A DNA stretch of 13,900 bases. Origin: DATGMP01 sp035293565. GTDB taxonomy: Bacteria; Pseudomonadota; Alphaproteobacteria; BOG-932; Roseiterribacteraceae. Of this stretch, positions 1-5,987 are shown in pieces. Each line of letters begins with the position of its first letter. Within the stretch, counting starts at the first letter, position 1. Location: the NCBI GenBank assembly GCA_035293565.1, contig DATGMP010000003.1:1-13900 (forward strand). The letters are read 5' to 3'. The position numbers were made by a program, and so were the translations under genes. Under the pieces are notes generated by a model. That model was not told the origin of the DNA. It did no database searches and saw only the letters and a list, made by a program, of their open reading frames with translations.

Positions 1-1
1 C

Positions 2-376
2 GGCGCGGGGCTGGAAACGCTTTACTCGGCCGTTACGGCGTTGGACGGTGCCGTGTGCCCGCCGTCGAGCGCAGCGGACATCACGGCGCGGGCAAAGGCG
101 GTCGAGGATCCGCATGCCGTCGAAGCCGTCCATATCTTCTGTGCGCTGCTCGGCACCGTTGCCGGGAATCTCGCGCTGACCATCGGCGCGCGCGGCGGGG
201 TCTACATCGCCGGCGGGATCGTGCCGAAGCTCGGCGATATCTTCGACAAATCGGAGTTTCGCGCCCGGTTCGTCGCCAAGGGGCGGATGCAGACCTATCT
301 GGAGCCGATCCCGACCTATGTGATGACCAACCCGTTCCCCGCCTTCCTGGGATTGGCCGGGCTGCTCTCGTCTTAG
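2..376 (+). CDS. glk: Glucokinase, C-terminal part (gene runs in from the left)
   Basis: This is the last ~124 codons of a ROK-unrelated, E. coli-type glucokinase, which phosphorylates glucose to glucose-6-phosphate with ATP in the cytoplasm. The open frame continues to the left edge, so the start lies outside the window. Visible family signatures are GAGLETLY near the beginning of the fragment, GNLALTIGARGGVYIAGGI in the middle (the C-terminal nucleotide-binding segment) and the closing GRMQTYLEPIPTYVM region. The order and spacing match the end of E. coli Glk. The TAG stop (374-376) interleaves with the TAA of rnhA on the other strand, so the two genes converge with no spacer and no room for a separate terminator. 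An internal TTG at 41 is not the start, because conserved glucokinase sequence lies before it. Confidence 0.93.
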   Translation, partial: GAGLETLYSAVTALDGAVCPPSSAADITARAKAVEDPHAVEAVHIFCALLGTVAGNLALTIGARGGVYIAGGIVPKLGDIFDKSEFRARFVAKGRMQTYLEPIPTYVMTNPFPAFLGLAGLLSS

Positions 377-840
377 CTCGTAATCGGGTCGCTCCTGAGC
401 CGACCGATCTCATCGCGGGCCAAACGGTCGACCCGCTCGTTCTCGGGGTGGCCCGAATGGCCCTTCACCCAGAGCCATTCGATCTCGTGCGGCGCTGCCG
501 CCGCTTCCAGGCGCTGCCAGAGGTCGAGATTCTTGACGGGCTTTTTGTCGGCTGTCCGCCAGCCCGCCGCCTTCCAGCGCGGCAGCCACCGGGTGATGCC
601 GTCCTTCACATAGATGCTGTCGGTGTGGAGCGCGACCCGCGCCGGCCGCTTCAGCGCCTCGAGCCCCGCGATCGCCGCCATCAGCTCCATGCGATTGTTG
701 GTGGTGTGGCGGTCGCCACCCGACAGCTCGCGCTCGGTGGTGCCGTGGCGCAGCAGCGCAGCCCAGCCGCCGGGACCGGGATTCCCGCTGCAGGCGCCAT
801 CGGTGAAGATGTCGACTTTGGGCTTCTTGCCGTCGCTCAT
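373..840 (-). CDS. rnhA: Ribonuclease HI
   Basis: RNase HI cuts the RNA strand of RNA-DNA hybrids, removing primers and R-loops, and needs Mg2+. The 155-residue length is normal for a bacterial RNase HI. All catalytic positions are present: D14 in FTDGACSGNPGPGGW, E52 in NNRMEL, D74 in HTDSIYV, H128 in KGHSGHPENE and D138 in ERVDRLA. The basic handle-like segment (RWKAAGWRTADKKPVKN) is also present. The ATG overlaps the stop of the upstream SET-domain gene as ATGA, which suggests translational coupling. It is the last gene of the ispH-thrB-SET-rnhA operon, and ispH-thrB-rnhA is a familiar alphaproteobacterial order. It ends against the convergent glk stop. Confidence 0.97.
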   Translation of the reverse strand: MSDGKKPKVDIFTDGACSGNPGPGGWAALLRHGTTERELSGGDRHTTNNRMELMAAIAGLEALKRPARVALHTDSIYVKDGITRWLPRWKAAGWRTADKKPVKNLDLWQRLEAAAAPHEIEWLWVKGHSGHPENERVDRLARDEIGRLRSDPITS

Positions 841-1208
841 GGTTCGAGCTCGAAGCCGGGCTCGAGCTCTTCATAGTCGGTTGTCAACTCCTCGCCCTCC
901 GCGATGTCGCAGAGCGCGATTGTCTGCGGCCCGGAATTATCGAGATTGGGTTGCTCGCTGTGATTGACGAAGCGCGTGTTGTCGAAGCCCAGCAGCAGCC
1001 CGCCGGGAAAGAAGGGACAAGGAAAGGCGTAGCGCTTGAAGAAGGCGCGGGCTGCCTCGGGCAGCTGGGCGACGCGCTCCTCCGGCACGATGAGATCGAT
1101 CCCCGGCTCGAAGCGCCAGACGATCGTACCCTTCGCGATCGCTTCGGCGGCAAACAAGCCGACGCCTTCGATCGCGCTCGCCTGCGCGCGCGTTTTCACG
1201 AGCAGCAT
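837..1208 (-). CDS. Small stand-alone SET-domain protein (predicted lysine methyltransferase)
   Basis: This 123-residue protein is almost entirely a SET domain, the fold that transfers methyl groups from S-adenosylmethionine to protein lysines. Visible motifs in order are GVGLFA at 15-20 (N-terminal SET motif), RFVNHSEQPNL at 79-89 (the N-H-x-x-x-P-N cofactor-binding motif) and EELTTDY at 106-112 with the expected catalytic tyrosine Y112. There is no post-SET cysteine cluster, no pre-SET domain and no signal peptide, so it is a minimal cytoplasmic enzyme. The ATG begins 1 nt after the thrB stop, and the 3' end overlaps rnhA by 4 nt, so it is clearly translated within the operon. The substrate cannot be read from sequence. 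Related bacterial proteins are usually annotated only as SET domain-containing protein. The fold assignment is firm; activity is inferred. Confidence 0.88.
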   Translation of the reverse strand: MLLVKTRAQASAIEGVGLFAAEAIAKGTIVWRFEPGIDLIVPEERVAQLPEAARAFFKRYAFPCPFFPGGLLLGFDNTRFVNHSEQPNLDNSGPQTIALCDIAEGEELTTDYEELEPGFELEP

Positions 1209-1209
1209 G

Positions 1210-2178
1210 CTAAGCGCCGATCCCGTATTCCGCGGCGCTCTTGACCTGCTGGTGGAAGGCGAGCTTGCGGCGATATTCGAGCGGGTCCTTCTTGCGCACC
1301 AGGGCGCCCTCCGGATGGTTCAGCCAGTCATAGAGCCGGGTCAGCAGGAAACGCAGCGCGGCGCCGCGCGCAAGCAACGGCAAAGCCGCGCGCTCGGCCG
1401 ACGCCAGCGGTCTTACCCGCGCATAAGAATCGAGCAGCGCGCGACTGCGCACCGGCACGAAGGATCCGTCGGGCTCGAAACACCAGGCGTTCAGGCAGAC
1501 TGCGAGATCGTAGGCGAGGAAATCGGTGCAGGCGAAATAGAAATCGATAAAGCCCGTTAGCCTGCCGTCCTCGAAGAAGACATTGTCGGGGAAGAGATCG
1601 GCATGGATCGTGCCGCAGGGTAGATCGGTCGGCCAAGCGCGCTCCAAGAAATCGAGCTCGGCGGCGATGTCTGCGGCAAGGCCCGGCTGAATCGTCTCCG
1701 CCGCATCGGCGTCGATGCGCTCGAACAGGGGTCGCCATCCGGCGCAGGACAGATCGTTGGGGCGGCGCATCGCAAAATCCGCGCCCGCCGCATGGAACTC
1801 CGCGAGCGCCTCGCCAAGGGCTTGGCAATGCGGCGTCGTGATCCGCCGCGGCCACATGCCGTTCAGGAAAGTTACCATCGCCGCCGGTCGGCCGGCCAAA
1901 CGTCGCAGCGCTTCTCCATCGCGCGCCCGAACCGGCAGCGGACAGGCGATTCCCTTGCCGGCAAGATGCTCCATCAGACCAAGAAAGAAAGGCAGGTCGG
2001 CCTCGCGGACCCGCTTCTCATAGAGCGTCAGAATAAAAGGCCCACGTTCGGTGACGACAAGGAAGTTCGAGTTCTCGACGCCCTCGGCGATTCCCTTGCA
2101 GGAATGCACCGCGCCCAGATCATAGGCCGCGATGAAGGCTCTGAGCTCCTCGTCGGAGATTTCCGTGTAGACCGCCAT
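1210..2178 (-). CDS. thrB: Homoserine kinase (APH-fold type)
   Basis: Homoserine kinase phosphorylates L-homoserine with ATP to O-phosphohomoserine, the step before threonine synthase. At 322 residues this is the proteobacterial ThrB type with an aminoglycoside phosphotransferase-like fold, not the GHMP-kinase ThrB of E. coli. The N-terminal lobe carries EGVENSNF at 32-39 and the FILTLYEKR strand. The catalytic loop is HADLFPDN at 192-199 (D194), and the metal-binding segment is IDFYFACTDFLAYD from 211 (D212). It begins 44 nt after the ispH stop and ends 1 nt before the SET-domain gene. The first ATG is used as start, and the N-terminus MAVYTEIS is typical of the family. It has no strong Shine-Dalgarno, which fits transcription and partial translation coupling from ispH. 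Confidence 0.96.
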   Translation of the reverse strand: MAVYTEISDEELRAFIAAYDLGAVHSCKGIAEGVENSNFLVVTERGPFILTLYEKRVREADLPFFLGLMEHLAGKGIACPLPVRARDGEALRRLAGRPAAMVTFLNGMWPRRITTPHCQALGEALAEFHAAGADFAMRRPNDLSCAGWRPLFERIDADAAETIQPGLAADIAAELDFLERAWPTDLPCGTIHADLFPDNVFFEDGRLTGFIDFYFACTDFLAYDLAVCLNAWCFEPDGSFVPVRSRALLDSYARVRPLASAERAALPLLARGAALRFLLTRLYDWLNHPEGALVRKKDPLEYRRKLAFHQQVKSAAEYGIGA

Positions 2179-2222
2179 CCGGCCAACCTAGCGGATCGGA
2201 ACGGGACGGCAATGGGGAGAAG

Positions 2223-3182
2223 CTAGGCCGGGACGCGGGCGCGGGAGAGGGCGGCAGGAAGCTTGAAGGTGACGCTCTCGCGGGCGGCGGCGCGCTCCTC
2301 GATCGTCACCTCGAAGCGGCGGCGGGCCTCGGCGACCACTTCTTCGACCAGTAGCTCGGGCGCCGAGGCGCCGGCGGTCAGGCCGAGCCGCCGCACGCCG
2401 GAGAGCCAGCTCCAGTCGATCTCGGAAGCACGCGGCACCAGGATCGAGCGCGCGCAGCCATAGGCGCGGGCTACCTCGACCAGGCGGCTGGAGTTTGAGG
2501 AGTTGGGAGAGCCGATCACGATCAGCGCGTCGACCTGGCCGGCAATCGCCTTGACCGCCGCCTGGCGATTGGTCGTCGCGTAGCAGATATCCTCCTTGCG
2601 CGGCCCGGCGATTGTGGGAAAGCGGCGCCTCAAGGCGGCGATCACGATCTCGGTTTCATCGACGGACAGGGTCGTCTGCGTGCAATAGGCGAGATTATTC
2701 TCGTCCGCGACCGACAGCGAGGCCACTCCCTCCGCATCCTCGACCAGCAGCACCGCGCCCGGCGGGAGCTGGCCCATTGTGCCGTCCACCTCGGGATGTC
2801 CGGCATGGCCGATCAGGATGATTTGGCGCCCCTCGGCGAAATGCCGCTCGGCCTCGCGGTGCACCTTGCTGACCAGCGGACAGGTGGCGTCGAGCGCGTT
2901 CAGGCCGCGTTGTCTGGCCTCTAAAGGCACCGATTTCGGGACACCATGGGCCGAGAAGACGACCGTCGCGCCCTCCGGCACCTCGTCGACTTCGTCCACG
3001 AAAATCGCCCCCTTCGCCTCGAGCTGCTCGACGACGAAGCGATTATGCACGATCTCATGCCGCACATAGACCGGCGCGCCTGAGATCTCGAGCGCGCGCT
3101 CGACAATCTGGATAGCGCGATCGACCCCGGCGCAGAAGCCGCGCGGGCCCGCGAGCACGATGGTGAGCGGCGGAAGTTTCAT
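2223..3182 (-). CDS. ispH: 4-hydroxy-3-methylbut-2-enyl diphosphate reductase
   Basis: IspH (LytB) is the last enzyme of the MEP isoprenoid pathway. It reduces HMBPP to isopentenyl and dimethylallyl diphosphate using an oxygen-sensitive iron-sulfur cluster. The 319-residue length fits the family. The three cluster cysteines are present: C17 in PRGFCAGV, C101 in DATCPLV and C200 in DICYATTNRQ. The proton-relay glutamate is E131 in GHAGHPEVDGTMGQ, and the substrate-binding histidines are in HEIVHN and SAHGVP. SPNSSNSSRL is also conserved. The ATG at 3182 gives a short N-terminus ahead of the first conserved segment, as expected. It is the first gene of the minus-strand operon with thrB, the SET-domain gene and rnhA. 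Confidence 0.97.
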   Translation of the reverse strand: MKLPPLTIVLAGPRGFCAGVDRAIQIVERALEISGAPVYVRHEIVHNRFVVEQLEAKGAIFVDEVDEVPEGATVVFSAHGVPKSVPLEARQRGLNALDATCPLVSKVHREAERHFAEGRQIILIGHAGHPEVDGTMGQLPPGAVLLVEDAEGVASLSVADENNLAYCTQTTLSVDETEIVIAALRRRFPTIAGPRKEDICYATTNRQAAVKAIAGQVDALIVIGSPNSSNSSRLVEVARAYGCARSILVPRASEIDWSWLSGVRRLGLTAGASAPELLVEEVVAEARRRFEVTIEERAAARESVTFKLPAALSRARVPA

Positions 3183-3462
3183 GGTCGACTAAATCGGTCT
3201 GGACCCTGCGCTTTCAACTCCCATCCCCCCGAGCGAGTCAACCGGACAAAAGGTTGCAGCGCTCGTGACGAGGCGGCGGCGAAATCGACCTCACGCCCCA
3301 ATTTGATCCTCTTTCTCCTCGATGAGTGCCGGGCCGACGCGCTGGCGGCGTGTCGGCATTCCCCGGATGGACAAGGATTCGCGCGCGACGCCGCCCTTTC
3401 CCATTGGAAACCGCGCCGACACGCGCAACGGAGCGCCGTAAGCCGAGACCAACGGCGGCGAC
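3183..3462. other. Intergenic stretch between MT-A70 gene and ispH
   Basis: This 280-base stretch shows no convincing gene. Open frames across it lack recognisable protein sequence or ribosome binding sites. Near ispH the minus strand has TTGACT (3241-3236) and TTGAAA (3217-3212), which could be -35 elements. With TTGAAA, a 17-nt spacer leads to ATTTAG, which would put transcription start at or next to the ispH ATG. This is a weak prediction. A GC-rich inverted repeat at 3333-3357 (GCCGAC with GTCGGC, extended inward by four imperfect pairs) could be an RNA stem behind the MT-A70 gene. It is not followed by a T-run, so I do not call it an intrinsic terminator. Confidence 0.4.
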
Positions 3463-4101
3463 CTAATCGACCGCGGACCGGCGGGCGGTCGCCGAATTAT
3501 GCGCGTAGGTCTTCCAGCTTGGCCGATAATCCTCGTCGGCCTGGTTGCCCCAGCTCGTCCATCCCAGGCGATTGCCGCGGGCGAACAGCTCGAAATACGG
3601 GCCGGGGCTGCAGCGCTCGATCAGATCATATTGCTCGTCTGGCTTGCGCGAATGCTCGCGCTTGCGAGTCGCCAGGTAATTCACCTGGGTGCGACCCGCC
3701 ACGAGCGTCCGTGCGTTCCGGCCTCGAACGCCGAACAGCAGCAGCTCGGTGACGTTGCGGAAATAGAAGCCGACGCCCCTCCCGTCGGAACCGCCGTCCC
3801 TGCGCACCTTGTGCCAGACGATGTTGGTCTTGTACGCGAAGCCCCAGGCCCGCATGACTGCGAGCCCATCGGGCAAAAGCGCATTGGGGACCCAGAGATA
3901 GAGGTGCGCGGTCGCCGCCGCCGCCTTTTCGACCGGGAGCGCGGCAATCGCTTCCGTCGTCATCGTGCCGTAGCGCGACAGCCGGCGATGCTCCGGCGCC
4001 ATCTTGCCGGTACGGTTGACAAAACGCCAAGGCGGATCGGCGAGGATGACGCCGAAGCGCCGATCGTTGAGGAAACTCGAAAGATCGGCCGCGGGATCCG
4101 T
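3463..4101 (-). CDS. MT-A70 family adenine-N6 methyltransferase, with ACG in place of a normal start
   Basis: This belongs to the bacterial MT-A70 group, S-adenosylmethionine-dependent enzymes related to METTL3 and predicted to methylate N6 of adenine. The catalytic DPPW lies at 4038-4027, 11 codons upstream of the first ATG in the frame (4002), so a start at 4002 would remove the active site. Downstream blocks are all intact: NRTGKMAPEHRRLSRY, HLYLWVPNALL, IVWHKVR(R)DGGSDGRG, GFYFRNVTELLLFGVRG, TRKREHSRKPDEQYDLIE and ELFARG..GWTSWGNQ. The frame stays open to a TGA at 4122-4120, but it contains no ATG, GTG or TTG before DPPW. An ACG at 4101-4099 follows AGAGGA by 9 nt and would give (M)DPAADLSSFLNDRRFGVILADPPW, a natural family N-terminus of 212 residues. 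Either ACG is used, or a former ATG has mutated and this is a recent pseudogene. No restriction gene is adjacent. The family call is firm; the start is inferred. Confidence 0.8.
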   Translation of the reverse strand, partial: TDPAADLSSFLNDRRFGVILADPPWRFVNRTGKMAPEHRRLSRYGTMTTEAIAALPVEKAAAATAHLYLWVPNALLPDGLAVMRAWGFAYKTNIVWHKVRRDGGSDGRGVGFYFRNVTELLLFGVRGRNARTLVAGRTQVNYLATRKREHSRKPDEQYDLIERCSPGPYFELFARGNRLGWTSWGNQADEDYRPSWKTYAHNSATARRSAVD

Positions 4102-4110
4102 GTTCGATAG

Positions 4111-4116
4111 TCCTCT
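4111..4116 (-). promoter_or_regulatory. Ribosome binding site AGAGGA of the MT-A70 gene
   Basis: On the minus strand, AGAGGA is a near-consensus Shine-Dalgarno. It is followed by nine bases and then ACG (4101-4099). It is the only good site near the true N-terminus of the MT-A70 frame, so it marks where translation should begin. The palindromic repeat at 4117-4146 abuts it directly. Confidence 0.5.
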
Positions 4117-4146
4117 TCGTCATCCCCGCGCAGGCGGGAATGACGA
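4117..4146. repeat. Palindromic dispersed repeat, copy 1
   Basis: The inverted repeat has arms CGTCATCCCCGC and GCGGGAATGACG around a GCAG loop, with one outer T-A pair. Read from the minus strand, the single mismatch becomes a U-G wobble, so the RNA would form a 13-pair hairpin. A related copy lies at 11393-11419. The two share CTTCGTCATCCC on one side and AGGCGGGAATGAC on the other. It resembles the small REP-like palindromes scattered through many alphaproteobacterial genomes. It lies between the divergent MT-A70 and gcv transcription units, against the MT-A70 ribosome binding site. Confidence 0.65.
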
Positions 4147-4187
4147 CAAAACTAACGACATGACCGCGGCGAATCCATCCTTTCCCT

Positions 4188-4216
4188 TTGACTTTGCGCG
4201 GGCCCGCGCCTAGCTC
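4188..4216 (+). promoter_or_regulatory. Candidate promoter of the gcv operon
   Basis: TTGACT (4188-4193) matches five of six -35 consensus bases. After a 17-base spacer comes TAGCTC (4211-4216), a weak -10. Transcription from it would start near 4223, just ahead of the glycine riboswitch, which fits well. The spacer contains a perfect 14-base palindrome, GCGCGGGCCCGCGC, at 4196-4209. The -10 is poor, so this is a prediction from position plus the good -35. Confidence 0.4.
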
Positions 4217-4232
4217 TTGGGGACGTCCGATA

Positions 4233-4438
4233 CCCTGCGTGCGGGAGAGTCCGCCGGTTCTCGAAAGAGATCTGGCGGCGCCGAAGGAGCAACCGCCCCG
4301 GAAACTCTCAGGCAGCGAGGACCGCCGTGGGGTGGACGCTCTGGAAAGCAGGTCGAATCTCCGGATTCGATCTCACCGACGGAGTAAGCGAGGGTATGAA
4401 TACGCCCTCGTGAATCTCTCAGGTCTTCGACAGAGGGG
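4233..4438 (+). promoter_or_regulatory. Tandem glycine riboswitch (gcvT RNA element)
   Basis: Two glycine aptamers lie in series ahead of gcvT. In aptamer 1, GAGAGT (4245-4250) pairs with ACTCTC (4304-4309). Between them are a long hairpin closed by a GAAA loop (CCGCC...GGCGG, about 4251-4278) and the conserved core CGCCGAAGGAGCAA (4279-4292), followed by CTCTCAGGC. A linker leads into aptamer 2, where CTCTG (4339-4343) can pair with CAGAG (4431-4435). It contains a perfect seven-pair hairpin TCGAATC/GATTCGA (4353-4370), a more divergent core CCGACGGAGTAAG, and CTCTCAGG with CAGAGGGGG at the end. Known members of this class sense glycine and switch on gcv operons. Boundaries are approximate to about 10 bases. 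Confidence 0.93.
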
Positions 4439-4445
4439 GCCCGGT

Positions 4446-4491
4446 GCCGCGCCGGATGGCGCGGCTGGGATCTCCGTCGGGGACGCGCGCT
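4446..4491 (+). promoter_or_regulatory. Leader between riboswitch and gcvT: hairpins and ribosome binding site
   Basis: Directly after aptamer 2 is a perfect eight-pair hairpin, GCCGCGCC-GGAT-GGCGCGGC (4446-4465), with no following T-run, so it is not a typical intrinsic terminator. Next, TCTCC (4471-4475) can fold onto GGGGA (4479-4483) across a three-base loop. GGGGA is the likely gcvT Shine-Dalgarno, 8 nt before the TTG start at 4492. This arrangement would let glycine binding control translation by exposing or hiding the site. The hairpins are visible; the switching role is inferred. Confidence 0.45.
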
Positions 4492-5601
4492 TTGACTGAC
4501 GCCGAAAACCTCAAGACGACGCCGCTCGACGCGCTGCATCGCGGGCTGGGCGCCAAGATGGTGCCTTTCGCGGGCTACGCCATGCCGCTCCATTACGCGA
4601 CCGGCATTCTCCGCGAACATCTGCATGTGCGCTCGGCGGCGGGCCTGTTCGACGTTTCGCATATGGGTCAGCTCCGCGTCCTGGGTGACCAGCGCATCGC
4701 CGCGATCGAGCGGCTGGTGCCCGGCGACATTGCAGCACTTCCGGTCGGTCGCGTCCGCTACACGATGCTGACCAATGATACGGGCGGCATCCTCGACGAT
4801 CTGATGATCGCCAAGCGCGCGGGCGACCTGTCCCTCGTCGTCAACGCCGCGACCAAGGAAAGCGATATCGCGCATATCGCCGAAAGGCTGCCGCAGGGCG
4901 TGGCGTTGGCGCTCGAACCCGACCGCGCGCTTCTTGCGCTCCAGGGGCCGAAGGCGGCGGAGGTGCTGGAGCGCTTCGTCCCCGACATCGATCGCCTGCC
5001 CTTCATGGCCGAGAGCGTGGCCGAGGTCGCCGGCGCGAAGGTCACGCTCACACGCTCCGGCTACACCGGCGAGGATGGGTTCGAGCTGTCGATACCGGCC
5101 GACCGCGCCGATGAGGTCGCGCGCCTGTTGCTGGATGAGCCCGAGGTGCTGCCGATCGGACTCGGCGCGCGCGATACGCTCCGCCTCGAAGCCGGGCTCT
5201 GCCTCTATGGTCACGACATCGACGAAGCCACTACGCCGGTCGAGGCGGATCTCGTCTGGACGATCTCGAAGCGGAGGCGGACCGAAGGCGGCTTCCCGGG
5301 CGCTGCAATTATCAAGACTCAGATTGCAAGCGGTCCTGCTCGCCGGCGCGTCGGCATCTTGCCCGACGGCAAGGCGCCGGCGCGCGAAGGCACCGAGATT
5401 CAAGACGCGGCGGGCCGCACGATAGGGCGGATCACCAGCGGCGGGTTCGGCCCTTCGGCCGATGGTCCGATCGCGATGGGCTATGTCGAGATCGCCTGCG
5501 CCGCGCCCGGTACCCAGCTGCAGCTCATCGTCCGCGGCAAGGCCCTGCCCGCGCGCGTCGCACCGATGCCTTTTGTCCCGCACCGTTACTTCAAGAATTA
5601 G
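4492..5601 (+). CDS. gcvT: Glycine cleavage system T protein (aminomethyltransferase)
   Basis: GcvT takes the aminomethyl group from lipoylated GcvH, passes the methylene to tetrahydrofolate and releases ammonia. The TTG at 4492 is chosen as start because GGGGA lies 8 nt upstream and the resulting N-terminus, (M)TDAENLKTTPLDALHRGLG, is what the family has. The longer frame from GTG 4444 would translate the hairpin region right after the riboswitch. The 369-residue product has the normal length. Visible features are MVPFAGYAMP at 23-32, LFDVSHMGQ at 52-60, the folate-site segment TNDTGGILDDL with D102/D103, TRSGYTGEDGFEL, GLGARDTLRLEAGLCLYGHD, and the closing PFVPHRYF. The stop overlaps the gcvH ribosome binding site. 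It is the first gene of gcvT-H-PA-PB. Confidence 0.96.
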   Translation: MTDAENLKTTPLDALHRGLGAKMVPFAGYAMPLHYATGILREHLHVRSAAGLFDVSHMGQLRVLGDQRIAAIERLVPGDIAALPVGRVRYTMLTNDTGGILDDLMIAKRAGDLSLVVNAATKESDIAHIAERLPQGVALALEPDRALLALQGPKAAEVLERFVPDIDRLPFMAESVAEVAGAKVTLTRSGYTGEDGFELSIPADRADEVARLLLDEPEVLPIGLGARDTLRLEAGLCLYGHDIDEATTPVEADLVWTISKRRRTEGGFPGAAIIKTQIASGPARRRVGILPDGKAPAREGTEIQDAAGRTIGRITSGGFGPSADGPIAMGYVEIACAAPGTQLQLIVRGKALPARVAPMPFVPHRYFKN

Positions 5602-5609
5602 GAGAGCCG

Positions 5610-5987
5610 ATGGCCATGCTCAAATTCACCAAGGACCATGAATGGATTCGCGTCGAGGGCGACGAGGCGGTGGTCGGCATTACCGACTATGCGCAGCAGC
5701 AGCTGGGCGATGTCGTTTTCGTCGAGCTCCCCGAAATCGGCAAGAATGTCGAGCAGGGCAGAGACGCGGCCGTGGTCGAATCGGTGAAGGCGGCGAGCGA
5801 AGTCTATGCGCCGGTGGACGGAACGGTGCTCGCGGTGAATGATGCGCTCGCCGACGAGCCCGCGACGGTGAACACCGACGCGCAGGGCAAAGGCTGGTTC
5901 TTCCGGTTGAAGCTGGCGAAACCCGCGCAGCTCGACTCTCTCATGGATGAAGCCGCCTACACGGCCTTCACCGCGGGCCTCGCCTAA
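5610..5987 (+). CDS. gcvH: Glycine cleavage system H protein
   Basis: GcvH is the small lipoyl carrier that shuttles the aminomethyl intermediate between the P, T and L proteins. The 125-residue length is typical. The lipoylated lysine is K60 in ESVKAASEVYAPV. Conserved N-terminal KFTKDHEWIRVEGDEAVVGITDYAQQQLGD and the KGWFFRLKL segment near the C-terminus are both present. GGAGA (5601-5605) overlaps the gcvT stop. It is 4 nt from the ATG at 5610 and 10 nt from an alternative ATG at 5616, so the protein may start two residues later. Its TAA shares one base with the gcvPA ATG. Confidence 0.97.
   Translation: MAMLKFTKDHEWIRVEGDEAVVGITDYAQQQLGDVVFVELPEIGKNVEQGRDAAVVESVKAASEVYAPVDGTVLAVNDALADEPATVNTDAQGKGWFFRLKLAKPAQLDSLMDEAAYTAFTAGLA

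Noticed and set aside
3303..3752. Plus-strand frame of 149 codons between ispH and the MT-A70 gene
   Set aside because: It runs antisense into the MT-A70 coding sequence and has no motif or ribosome binding site.
4002..4002. Start of the MT-A70 protein at the first ATG
   Set aside because: It would remove the catalytic DPPW motif, which lies upstream in the same open frame.
3626..4123. Minus-strand frame starting at ATG 4123, overlapping the MT-A70 gene
   Set aside because: It is a different reading frame with low-complexity Arg-rich sequence. A frameshift joining it to the DPPW frame was considered, but the AGAGGA plus ACG explanation needs only one base change.
4446..4465. Intrinsic terminator after the riboswitch
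   Set aside because: The hairpin is perfect and GC-rich but has no T-run behind it, so a termination switch is not supported.
4210..5583. Long open frame of 457 codons antisense to gcvT
   Set aside because: It is an Arg/Ala/Asp-rich shadow frame with no domain, and it would also cross the riboswitch.
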